Source: Sulfurimonas sp. (GTDB lineage: Bacteria; Campylobacterota; Campylobacteria; Campylobacterales; Sulfurimonadaceae). Taken from it: DNA of 41,626 nucleotides. Positions 35,054 to 41,626 of this stretch are shown one piece after another (within the stretch, counting starts at the first letter, position 1; each line of letters begins with the position of its first letter). The stretch covers positions 1 to 41,626 of the forward strand of contig JALSLR010000078.1 in the NCBI GenBank assembly GCA_026988245.1, given 5' to 3'. The notes beneath the pieces are model-generated. The model searched no databases. It had not been told where the DNA came from and saw only the letters and a program-made list of their open reading frames with translations. The position numbers were made by a program, and so were the translations under genes.

Positions 35054-36873
35054 ATATCATCCTTCATAGCTTGTATGATTTTTTGAAGTTCTTCCGCATC
35101 AGTGCTTTTGGAGATTGGATGCAAAAACCTTAGAGTGACCTCGCGTCTAGTAAAAAAAGATTTTTTTTGATTTTTTTTATATCGAGAAAAGAATGAACCA
35201 AACATTCCATCTATAAAGTAAGGGACTATCGCTCCATCATAAGAGGTATCTAACAGTTCATAACCTCGTTGAAATTTGCCAAGTTCGCCATCAGAGCTAA
35301 TCTCACCCTCCGGATAGATTGCCACCACCTTAGCATCACGTAATCTCTTCGATGCATCTTTAAAACCATCTTTAAAAGATTTAGGGGAAATGGGTATAAC
35401 CTCACCTTTTTTTAAAGTGGTTTTGAGATATTTATAGTTATATATCTCCTTATCCATCATAAAGTTTATCCGTCTTTTGATAGGGATTTGTAATATGAGC
35501 CAATCTATCCAACTCACATGGTTACCTAAAAGTAAAACACCACCAGATAAAGGAACATTTTCTAATCCAATATATCTAAACTTAAATCCCAGAGAAAAAA
35601 GCAAGTTTAATACAGTCCAAAATGTCATGATTAAGTATCGTTTCAATACCTTATACATAAGGAATATACCAACAAAACCCATCATATAAAAAAGAATCTC
35701 TCCATCCATTCCAAGGTATGCAAAAAGTGTTGTCAAGCCTAAAAAGCTTACCATGAAAATATTTTGTATAAAATTATTTCCAGCTAAGACAGTCCCTAGA
35801 TGAACATTTGGTGATAGATGCTGAATATAAGCATTTAAAGGGACAAGCATAAAAGCTGTAGAAACTCCAAATATAAAAAATAAAACTATTAAAGAGATTA
35901 TAGAACTACTTAAGGGGATTATAAATAGACTCACAGTAACTCCAAATGCTCCAATAGCTATCATTCCTGTATTTATATAGTATTTTGAAAAAGAAGATGC
36001 TATGAATGAACCAGTAACTATACCAAAGCCAGAAAGTGCCATAACGCCTTGAACATACATTGCATTTGTTATACCTAGATTGCTTTTAGCATATTCACCA
36101 AAGATAGCTAGTACTACTTGCGTTATAGACCAAAGCAAACTCAAAAAAATGATAGCTTCAAAAATCTCAGGCTTTCGTTTTATAATTTTAAGATTTTTAT
36201 ACAAATAATATCCACTAAGATATTTCCTAACATTAAACCTTTTTTTTGATTGAGCCATCATCTTATTTGGAAGCCTTGATGCTGCAAAAAATTCTATGAG
36301 CGAACCGAGTACTAAAAACCATCCAAGTGGTGCGATATGTTGTAATATCTCCTGGCTATTAGTAAACTCATCTCCAACCATAGCCTCAAAAAATGCTGAA
36401 TAAAATACAATTCCCCCAAGTATAGCTACTGTAGTTACTGCTTGAATTGCTCCATTCCCTTGAGTTATAAACTTTTCCCCTACTAATTCTTTTATGTAAC
36501 CATATTTAGCAGGAGAGTAGATAGCACTTTGTAAGGCAAGTAAAAAAGTAAATCCAAAAGCCACAAAAAACCAACCCTGATAGTAGGAAAAAGTTATAAG
36601 GAGCGTAATAATAACTCCAACAAAAGAGGCATACTTCATGATGCTGTGCTTTGCAAACTTATCCGCTAAAAAACCAGAGGGGGAAAACATCATAATGAAT
36701 GGAAAAAGAATCATCGCATTTATAATAGCTGTTAAGATAATCTGCATCTCACCATCATAAATTTTAAAAATTGTATTTTGTATTATTATCTTATGACCTA
36801 AGTCTGTAAAGGCATTTAAAAAAGCGACTAATAGATAGTTAGTAACACCTACTATGGCAAACATTTTATTCAT
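35050..36873 (-). CDS. MFS transporter fused to a PlsC-type acyltransferase (LplT-PlsC-like)
   Basis: The 607-residue protein has an N-terminal MFS domain of about 12 helices (1-400) like the lysophospholipid flippase LplT, followed by an acyltransferase with H452-x4-D457 in NHVSWID and PEGE at 521-524. This resembles Aas-type proteins without the acyl-ACP synthetase third. It would bring lysophospholipids across the inner membrane and re-acylate them. The neighbouring patatin could generate those lysolipids, a functional pairing supported by the four-base overlap. The preceding RraB-like gene abuts it directly. Confidence 0.82.
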   Translation of the reverse strand: MNKMFAIVGVTNYLLVAFLNAFTDLGHKIIIQNTIFKIYDGEMQIILTAIINAMILFPFIMMFSPSGFLADKFAKHSIMKYASFVGVIITLLITFSYYQGWFFVAFGFTFLLALQSAIYSPAKYGYIKELVGEKFITQGNGAIQAVTTVAILGGIVFYSAFFEAMVGDEFTNSQEILQHIAPLGWFLVLGSLIEFFAASRLPNKMMAQSKKRFNVRKYLSGYYLYKNLKIIKRKPEIFEAIIFLSLLWSITQVVLAIFGEYAKSNLGITNAMYVQGVMALSGFGIVTGSFIASSFSKYYINTGMIAIGAFGVTVSLFIIPLSSSIISLIVLFFIFGVSTAFMLVPLNAYIQHLSPNVHLGTVLAGNNFIQNIFMVSFLGLTTLFAYLGMDGEILFYMMGFVGIFLMYKVLKRYLIMTFWTVLNLLFSLGFKFRYIGLENVPLSGGVLLLGNHVSWIDWLILQIPIKRRINFMMDKEIYNYKYLKTTLKKGEVIPISPKSFKDGFKDASKRLRDAKVVAIYPEGEISSDGELGKFQRGYELLDTSYDGAIVPYFIDGMFGSFFSRYKKNQKKSFFTRREVTLRFLHPISKSTDAEELQKIIQAMKDDI

Positions 36874-37587
36874 CTATGGAGTACTCTCTACCAATGTTGT
36901 ACTCCACAACTCATAAAAACCATGTTCTATTTTAACTTGATCATATAACTTTTTTATAACAGAACGTAAAGTTTCTTCCTCCAAGTCATGATCTGCTATT
37001 AATGCTACTCCGTGTTCACACTCATCTGTTGATATATCATCTTTAAAACTAAAACCATCCTCACACATACTCTCTATAAACCTTTGTTTTTGAGTAGCTG
37101 TGTCAAACACAGCATAGTGTTCAACCTCCCTTGATCTCTTAGCATCATCACCCTCTTCTAGCATGAGTGTAACAATTTTTTGAGACTCCATGAAACAGTA
37201 TTCTAACTCATTTGGCATCAGGTTTGCAGTATAGAAGTCCCACTTAGTATCGCGAACTACACCCTGTTCAAACATTAGTTTACTTTCATTAAGATAGATT
37301 TTTATTTTATCTAAAAGGTTTTTAGAATTAAGTGTATAAAAGTATAACTCTACCCAACCATCTATAGAGCGTTGAGCGACATACTTCACAAGTGCATTTT
37401 GTTCTAGTGATAAGATGATAGATTCTTTCATCTCATAGAACTGTTCTATCTTTTCTTGAGTCGCTTTATCTAGGTCAAACTTGATAAATAAAGAAAATAA
37501 CCAAGGAAATTCTTTTGACATTTCGTCTATATCTAATTCAACTTCTATCACAAAGTTTTCTTCTTGGCTTTTAAAAACTTCTCTCAT
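36874..37587 (-). CDS. DUF695/RraB-domain protein
   Basis: The 237-residue protein has an N-terminal DUF695-like part (EFPWLFSLFIKFD, YFYTLNSKNLLDK, WDFYTANLMPNE) and a C-terminal RraB-like part (HYAVFDTATQKQRFIESM, DGFSFKDD, HGVALIAD). RraB binds and inhibits RNase E in enterics; Campylobacterota generally use RNase J/Y, so the target here is uncertain. It heads the minus-strand run that includes the acyltransferase and phospholipase. A TATAAT at 37615-37620 (minus) is a candidate -10. Confidence 0.7.
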   Translation of the reverse strand: MREVFKSQEENFVIEVELDIDEMSKEFPWLFSLFIKFDLDKATQEKIEQFYEMKESIILSLEQNALVKYVAQRSIDGWVELYFYTLNSKNLLDKIKIYLNESKLMFEQGVVRDTKWDFYTANLMPNELEYCFMESQKIVTLMLEEGDDAKRSREVEHYAVFDTATQKQRFIESMCEDGFSFKDDISTDECEHGVALIADHDLEEETLRSVIKKLYDQVKIEHGFYELWSTTLVESTP

Positions 37588-37614
37588 AAACTCTCTTCAT
37601 TGTATTTTTATAGG

Positions 37615-37620
37615 ATTATA
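37615..37620 (-). promoter_or_regulatory. -10 element for the minus-strand run 37587 to 29080
   Basis: TATAAT on the minus strand, 28 bases before the ATG of the RraB-like gene. The iron-box-like repeat at 37654 lies upstream of it, so both divergent promoters could share control. Confidence 0.4.
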
Positions 37621-37653
37621 GCAAATTTACTTGAAACTTTTAAATTTTTTTAG

Positions 37654-37675
37654 ATAATATTGATATTTGTTATCA
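37654..37675. promoter_or_regulatory. Iron-box-like inverted repeat upstream of the porin promoter
   Basis: GATAAT and GTTATC arms sit 10 bases apart, resembling a loose Fur box (GATAATGATAATCATTATC). Only the arms fit; the middle (ATTGATATTT) is imperfect. Confidence 0.4.
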
Positions 37676-37681
37676 TAACCA

Positions 37682-37710
37682 TTGACATTAATAATTAAAA
37701 GTGATAGAAT
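37682..37710 (+). promoter_or_regulatory. Consensus-like sigma-70 promoter of the porin gene
   Basis: TTGACA (37682-37687), a 17-base spacer and TAGAAT (37705-37710) form the best -35/-10 pair in the window. Transcription would start near 37717, immediately before the 27-bp palindrome. Confidence 0.65.
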
Positions 37711-37722
37711 TTTGCTAAATTA

Positions 37723-37749
37723 TGATTATGATAAGTCTTATCACTATCA
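37723..37749. promoter_or_regulatory. 27-bp near-perfect palindrome, probable operator (Fur-like)
   Basis: TGATTATGATAAG and CTTATCACTATCA are inverted about the T at 37736, with 11 of 13 pairs matching and a perfect 15-bp core TGATAAGTCTTATCA. The GATAA/TTATC halves and the position at the transcription start suggest repression by Fur or a similar dimeric metal regulator. The regulator is inferred. Confidence 0.55.
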
Positions 37750-37769
37750 TAACAAATAAAAGGAAAAAA

Positions 37770-38975
37770 ATGAAACTTACAAAAACAACATTAAGTATAG
37801 CAACTGCTTTGCTATTCTCTTCAAATCTTATGGCTGATGATATAGCCGATTTAAAAACAGAGATAGCTGAACTTAAAGAGCAAACACAGGCTTTGATTGA
37901 TGAGGGAGCAAATACACAAACTGGATTTAATTATACTATAGCTGATAATGAAAAATCTTATTCAGGTTTAGGTGGGGCTGCTTCTAAGGTTTACTATTCT
38001 AAATCTCCATTGAGCATTGGTGGGTATGGTGAGATGTATTACTCAAATACAAATAACGAAGATGGTACAAACCAGTCTGAGACACAGGTAAAAAGATTTA
38101 TTACATATCTTGGTTATAAATTTAGCGACAATATTATATTAAATACAGAACTTGAGTATGAAGGTGGTGGAGTCACAACAGGTGGTAGCGGAGATGAAGT
38201 AAAGGTTGAATTCATATATATAGACTTTTTAATGCATAAAAACCTCAATCTTAGAGCCGGTAACTTTTTAATCCCAATGGGTCTCACAAATCAACAACAT
38301 GAACCTACACTCTTTACAACTGTACAACGTCCAAAAACATCTTACTACATCATACCATCTACTTGGAATGAAAGTGGAGCTATGGCATATGGAAATATTA
38401 TAGATGGTGTAGAGTATAAAGTAGCAGCTATTAATGCTCTGCAACTTGATGATGCTGCAGGAGACAAATGGCTTAGAAGTGGACGTGGTGGTTCTTTTAA
38501 AGTAGTTGACCCAAAGTTAGCTACTCTTGCTAGAGTTGATTACACAGGGACAAACGGACTACTCTTAGGAGCATCTGTATATAACTCTTCAGATGTACTT
38601 ATATGGGATACGCATGTTGATTATAAACAAAATGGTGCAAGACTTTATGGTACATACGCACAAACTTCTCGTTCAAACGAAACACCAAACTCTACAAACG
38701 TAACAGAATCATTTGGAGGCTATTTAAACGCTAGTTTTGATGTTCTTTCGCTCACTTCATCAGATAATAAATTACCTTTATTTGTTCAGTATGAGTCCTA
38801 TAATCCTCAGTCCAAAAGAGCAGATGGAACGAGTAGAGATGCTACTACAGATATTTCCCTTGGTGCGAACTATTTTCCACATCCACAGGTCGTTGTAAAA
38901 GCTGACTATGTAATGTCAACTACAAATAGTATAACAGACAACATAGCAAGTGTCTCTTTAGGTTTCATTTTCTAA
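37770..38975 (+). CDS. Outer-membrane porin (Campylobacterota type)
   Basis: About 401 residues from the ATG at 37770, which is preceded by AAAAGGA (37758-37764); an upstream in-frame ATG at 37722 lies inside the palindrome and is rejected. There is a signal peptide (MKLTKTTLSIATALLFSSNLMA), a short coiled-coil segment (DIADLKTEIAELKEQ) that may tether it to the cell wall, and a beta-barrel of alternating strands ending in the terminal phenylalanine of SLGFIF. The substrate is unknown; a metal complex is suggested by the operator and neighbours. A strong terminator follows. Confidence 0.85.
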   Translation: MKLTKTTLSIATALLFSSNLMADDIADLKTEIAELKEQTQALIDEGANTQTGFNYTIADNEKSYSGLGGAASKVYYSKSPLSIGGYGEMYYSNTNNEDGTNQSETQVKRFITYLGYKFSDNIILNTELEYEGGGVTTGGSGDEVKVEFIYIDFLMHKNLNLRAGNFLIPMGLTNQQHEPTLFTTVQRPKTSYYIIPSTWNESGAMAYGNIIDGVEYKVAAINALQLDDAAGDKWLRSGRGGSFKVVDPKLATLARVDYTGTNGLLLGASVYNSSDVLIWDTHVDYKQNGARLYGTYAQTSRSNETPNSTNVTESFGGYLNASFDVLSLTSSDNKLPLFVQYESYNPQSKRADGTSRDATTDISLGANYFPHPQVVVKADYVMSTTNSITDNIASVSLGFIF

Positions 38976-38987
38976 ATAAAGTAAAAC

Positions 38988-39019
38988 ACTTCTTGCATAA
39001 TTAATTCTATGCAAGAAGT
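38988..39019 (+). terminator. Strong hairpin terminator after the porin, related to IS ends
   Basis: ACTTCTTGCAT and ATGCAAGAAGT form a perfect 11-bp stem around a 10-base loop, followed by TTATTTTATTTTT. Its left arm plus two bases (ACTTCTTGCATAA) is identical to 41503-41515, the end of the IS element at the right edge. Confidence 0.8.
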
Positions 39020-39036
39020 TTATTTTATTTTTATAG

Positions 39037-39042
39037 TATAAT
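39037..39042 (+). promoter_or_regulatory. -10 element for the FMN-binding protein gene
   Basis: TATAAT lies 24 bases before the ATG at 39066, in a TAGTATAATCC context just after the porin terminator. No -35 is evident. Confidence 0.45.
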
Positions 39043-39065
39043 CCAAAAAAAATGAAAGAAAAAAC

Positions 39066-39590
39066 ATGTTAAAAAAACTTATTATTCTCTCTATACTCTA
39101 CACTCTTTCCCCTGCACAGATACTAATATCTCCTATTGATGCTATGCAAAATACTTATTCAAAAAGTGCAAAGATACAAAAAAGAAATGTCATTCTGACA
39201 AAAGAAAAAGCAAACAAGGTACAAAAAAAAGCCAAGGCAAAACTAAAAAGTAAAATTTTTAAGTATTTCATAGCTAAGCAAGAGGGTGAAATCCTTGGCT
39301 ATGGTATCCTAGTAAGTAGAAAAGTACGCTCAAACAACGCTGTAACAATGTACCTCATAGATACACAAGGTATCATCAAAAGCATTGAAGTAATAGCCTT
39401 TAACGAACCATTAGAGTTTATGGCTTCAGAAAAATGGATAAGTCAGTTTGACAATACTCCTAGTGAGAAGAAACTAAAAGTTGGACGAGATATAGTCACG
39501 ATAACAGGGGCTACATTAACCGCCCAAAGCTTAGTCGATGCTTCACGCATAGCATCTGCCTTTTATGAAGTTATCTTAAAGGATAAGTAG
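39066..39590 (+). CDS. Periplasmic FMN-binding domain protein with flavinylation motif
   Basis: The 174-residue precursor has a signal peptide (about 1-18), a basic helical linker rich in KAKAK (45-64) and an FMN-bind domain. The covalent flavinylation motif TGAT lies at 147-150 in ITGATLTAQSL; in NqrC/RnfG and related proteins the last threonine receives FMN from ApbE through a phosphodiester bond. The domain is short, like stand-alone periplasmic flavin carriers. It is followed immediately by two small membrane proteins and, convergently, by ApbE, so all parts needed for maturation are local. Confidence 0.83.
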   Translation: MLKKLIILSILYTLSPAQILISPIDAMQNTYSKSAKIQKRNVILTKEKANKVQKKAKAKLKSKIFKYFIAKQEGEILGYGILVSRKVRSNNAVTMYLIDTQGIIKSIEVIAFNEPLEFMASEKWISQFDNTPSEKKLKVGRDIVTITGATLTAQSLVDASRIASAFYEVILKDK

Positions 39591-40061
39591 TTGCGTTTTA
39601 CACTTGTAAAAAATCTTAAAAAAGATGCAGATATGAGCACTATACTCAAAGGTTTGCTTTTTTTTATATTTAGCTATCTTATCGCGGATTTCTTTGTAAA
39701 GTATTTTACCATAGGACTTCTTCCAGATACTCTTATACTCTCTCTGTATGGGAATGAAGAGGAATATATAGACCCTATGAGTGTATCTTCATTTTTAGAG
39801 TTTTGGCATGTTGAGATATTTTTCATCATGATGATTTTATTGACTTTAAGTGCTATTTACATTAGAACAGTTAGTAATGTTAAAAACTATAAATTTGCTT
39901 TAAACCTTGTAATGATTTCCTCGCTCATCTCTTTAGTCACACTCCCTTTAGCATTTTATATATCTAGTCATTTTGTGTATATTTACTTTATTACATATAT
40001 CCTTTGGCACCTTGGAGCACTACAAATGACACTGAGAAGTTTATGGAAACTGTATGCATAA
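39591..40061 (+). CDS. Small four-helix membrane protein, first of a tandem pair
   Basis: Not a recognised family. The 156 residues form four membrane helices (about 18-38, 71-92, 101-121, 124-147) with a loop between the first two that contains YGNEEEYIDPMSVSSFL. Histidines H73 (start of helix 2) and H127 and H140 (helix 4) could be haem ligands. The start is TTG at 39591, directly after the previous stop, supported by AAAGGA at 39578-39583; a later ATG at 39633 lacks a ribosome site. It shares the GNExxYxxP loop pattern with the next protein. A b-type cytochrome linking the quinone pool to the FMN protein is inference. Confidence 0.7.
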   Translation: MRFTLVKNLKKDADMSTILKGLLFFIFSYLIADFFVKYFTIGLLPDTLILSLYGNEEEYIDPMSVSSFLEFWHVEIFFIMMILLTLSAIYIRTVSNVKNYKFALNLVMISSLISLVTLPLAFYISSHFVYIYFITYILWHLGALQMTLRSLWKLYA

Positions 40062-40515
40062 TAGCTATAAATTAGCCATCATCTATTTTATATTTTTTTC
40101 TCTACTATTATTAATAAGTGCATTCATGTTATTTGAATATAAACTTGGCTTTGATGCTAAGAGCATAAGCCATTACTATCTTGGAAATGAACTTACTTAT
40201 ACACAACCAAAAACAATAAGTGGCTTACTAAAAGTTGTTTATCCACATATTTTTTCTATCGGTTTATTGGGCATGGTCCTACTCCACTTTATCTATTTTA
40301 CATCTTTTAGACGCACTAAGATGTTTAAATACCTTATCGTAGGGGCTTATACTACATTTTTCGTTGAGATAGTTTCACCTTTTTTCTTGCTGTTAGATAT
40401 CAAGGTTTTTGCTACTATCAAACTGATATCATTTATTCTAATGTTTATCCTTTTTATCTCTATGTTTTGGATCATACTTCACTCTATCGTAACTCAAAAA
40501 AACCAGCAGGTTTGA
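40054..40515 (+). CDS. Small four-helix membrane protein, second of a tandem pair
   Basis: The 153 residues form four membrane helices (about 7-27, 62-83, 91-113, 119-146). The loop after helix 1 reads LGNELTYTQPKTISGLL, aligning with the previous protein at G-N-E, Y, P and S, which suggests an old duplication. Histidines H65 and H77 lie in helix 2 and H143 in helix 4. The ATG lies in an 8-base overlap (ATGCATAA) with the preceding gene. The 3' end overlaps the convergent apbE gene by 32 bases. Function unknown; see the flavin-module finding. Confidence 0.7.
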   Translation: MHNSYKLAIIYFIFFSLLLLISAFMLFEYKLGFDAKSISHYYLGNELTYTQPKTISGLLKVVYPHIFSIGLLGMVLLHFIYFTSFRRTKMFKYLIVGAYTTFFVEIVSPFFLLLDIKVFATIKLISFILMFILFISMFWIILHSIVTQKNQQV

Positions 40516-41395
40516 CGAGCGTTTTTTTATCTACTTCTACTACAATATAACCAACATTAAGCTTATCTAAAAATGCGTATGCTTTTTCCTTTGGCATCAC
40601 TGAAACAGCTGTTGCGTAGGCATCAAGTGCTGAACTTTTCATATCACTTACTAATGTTATGGAAGCAAAGTTTTGTTGCGCTTGTTTTGTTTTTGGATTT
40701 ATGAGATGGTTATGTTTTTTATCTTTTACATATCTACGGTAGTTCCCACTCGTTGTAATACCTAAATTTTGATTTTTAGTTTGAAAGCTTAGCATCATAC
40801 TCTCTGAAAAAGGGTCTTGAACATCTATATGGCAAGAGTTATGACATCTGATATCTCCACTTGCACTTATAATAGCCTCATGAACATTTTTAGATAAAAG
40901 GTACTCACTTACCTTATCAATGCCAAAACCCTTTCCTATTCCACCGAGATCAATTTTTATGCCTTTGCTTAAAATTGCTTCCTTTTGCCTGATAATTAAT
41001 CCCTCAAAACTTACTTTAGCATCAGCCAACTCTTTGTTACTTGGAATACTTTCATTCACTCCGAAGCGATATAAATCTTTTGTAATAGTACCTATAGTGA
41101 TGTTAAAGTATTCATCACTTTCTTGATAGTATCTTTTAGATAATGTTAAAGCTTCAAAACTTAAGTTATCCAAATTAACTTTTTTATTTTTATTTAACAT
41201 AGAGATAATAGAATTATTTTTATAACTAGAAAGGGAGGCATCAATTTTTTTCATGATGCTAAAAGCATTTTCAATATACTTTTCATTTTTAAGATTTACT
41301 TTGATTGTAACTATAGTAGCCATAATCACTTGCATGCGAGTAACTACCTCTGCATTTAAATACGTAGATACTATCAAGATTAAAAATAATTTCAT
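40484..41395 (-). CDS. apbE: ApbE, FAD:protein FMN transferase
   Basis: The 303-residue protein has an N-terminal signal peptide (about 1-15) without a lipobox, then DLGGIGKGFGIDKV, SASGD, TTSGNYRRY, HLINPKT and the metal-binding DAYATAVSVM near the C terminus. ApbE moves FMN from FAD onto a threonine of target proteins in the periplasm. The obvious substrate is the TGAT protein at 39066-39590. It is transcribed toward that operon, overlapping the last membrane-protein gene, so antisense interference is possible. Confidence 0.92.
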   Translation of the reverse strand: MKLFLILIVSTYLNAEVVTRMQVIMATIVTIKVNLKNEKYIENAFSIMKKIDASLSSYKNNSIISMLNKNKKVNLDNLSFEALTLSKRYYQESDEYFNITIGTITKDLYRFGVNESIPSNKELADAKVSFEGLIIRQKEAILSKGIKIDLGGIGKGFGIDKVSEYLLSKNVHEAIISASGDIRCHNSCHIDVQDPFSESMMLSFQTKNQNLGITTSGNYRRYVKDKKHNHLINPKTKQAQQNFASITLVSDMKSSALDAYATAVSVMPKEKAYAFLDKLNVGYIVVEVDKKTLVKPAGFFELR

Positions 41396-41464
41396 ATAAG
41401 CTCCACTTTAATTCTTTTAAACTCAATTATAACTAAGATAAGGTAAAATAGTTTATACGTAAGA

Positions 41465-41500
41465 AAAGGAAATTTTAGTGAATAATAAAATTTTATTAAT
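41465..41500 (+). pseudogene. Start of a probable response-regulator gene, cut by an IS element
   Basis: AAAGGA at 41465-41470 precedes a GTG at 41478 that starts MNNKILLID, the first beta strand of receiver domains, which continues with acidic residues in intact genes. The frame then enters the IS end at about 41501 and closes at 41553-41555. The nine-residue match is short, so the identity is inferred from this opening and the good ribosome site. Confidence 0.45.
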
Positions 41501-41626
41501 AGACTTCTTGCATAACCCCTTAATCCACCTGAAAACCTCTATCAAAATTGATTAAAGCACAAATGAGATTAAATCTCAAACCAAATCGTTTTCTACGGTT
41601 ACGATATTTATGAGCAACTATTTTAA
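41501..41626 (-). mobile_element. End of an IS5-type insertion sequence
   Basis: The last 126 bases read as the outer end of an IS: a terminal-repeat-like GACTTCTTGCATAA from about 41502, then the transposase stop five bases further in. The rest of the element lies beyond the window. Confidence 0.75.
41520..41626 (-). CDS. C-terminal part of an IS5-family transposase
   Basis: On the minus strand a frame open to the window edge reads HKYRNRRKRFGLRFNLICAL and ends with a TAA at 41520-41522. The YRNRRxRFGLRFNLI pattern is the characteristic C terminus of IS4/IS5-type DDE transposases, close to the last catalytic helix. The remainder is outside the window. Confidence 0.8.
   Translation of the reverse strand, partial: KIVAHKYRNRRKRFGLRFNLICALINFDRGFQVD

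Noticed and set aside
37722..37769. Upstream in-frame ATG as porin start
   Set aside because: It lies in the operator palindrome, has no ribosome site, and would place basic residues before an otherwise complete signal peptide.
39591..40515. NqrB/RnfD or PepSY-type partner of the FMN protein
   Set aside because: The proteins are too small, with four helices each, and lack the motifs of those families.
1..41626. CRISPR array, tRNA or rRNA genes
   Set aside because: No regularly spaced direct repeats, cloverleaf-like segments or conserved rRNA stretches were noticed; the dispersed 9-mer is not regularly spaced.

Overview
The window is about two-thirds A+T and carries a gene set typical of Campylobacterota (former Epsilonproteobacteria), most like a Sulfurimonas-type sulfur oxidiser. 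The pointers are the tsaE-lptB-rpoN order, a divergent RecO, the carboxynorspermidine route to spermidine, a separate CheX/FliN/FliO-like flagellar cluster and a porin with a short N-terminal helix. This placement is inferred from protein character; no database search was possible.

Layout. 1-2000 is an accessory patch: an unidentified ORF tail at the left edge, a GHKL ATPase gene cut off after its nucleotide-binding motifs, a MntA-HepT toxin-antitoxin pair and the relic of a diguanylate cyclase. 2026-5661 (minus) is S4 protein-trpD-tsaE-lptB-rpoN. 5743-7527 is a YgiQ radical SAM protein. 7644-9862 (plus) is an acyl-CoA/ACP ligase with a FliL-like protein. 9859-14377 (minus) is a TauE/SafE permease-uvrA-ppaC. 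14503-16124 (plus) is CheX-like, FliN and FliO-like. 16121-21460 (minus) is accD-thiE-like-rlmH-dksA-like-membrane protein-dus-PD-(D/E)xK-like protein. 21713-22411 is a DUF302-like lipoprotein. 22495-28319 (minus) is gltB-gltD, with recO divergent from gltB. 29080-37587 (minus) is a seven-gene run: DUF695/RraB-like, MFS-acyltransferase fusion, patatin outer-membrane phospholipase, carboxynorspermidine dehydrogenase, HDOD protein, nspC and a methyltransferase.

The most interesting block is 37653-41395. A consensus-like promoter, flanked by iron-regulator-like inverted repeats, drives a porin. Behind it come a periplasmic FMN-binding protein with a covalent-flavinylation motif and two small four-helix membrane proteins that look like tandem paralogues. 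A convergent ApbE flavin transferase could load FMN onto the FMN-binding protein. I read this as a candidate envelope electron-transfer module, perhaps for metal reduction and uptake.

The right edge holds the end of an IS5-type element inserted in the first codons of a probable response-regulator gene. Across the window the 9-mer TGATGCTAA (either strand) appears about 26 times by eye, far above expectation. No tRNA, rRNA or CRISPR array was seen. No stretch longer than 300 bases lacks a gene.
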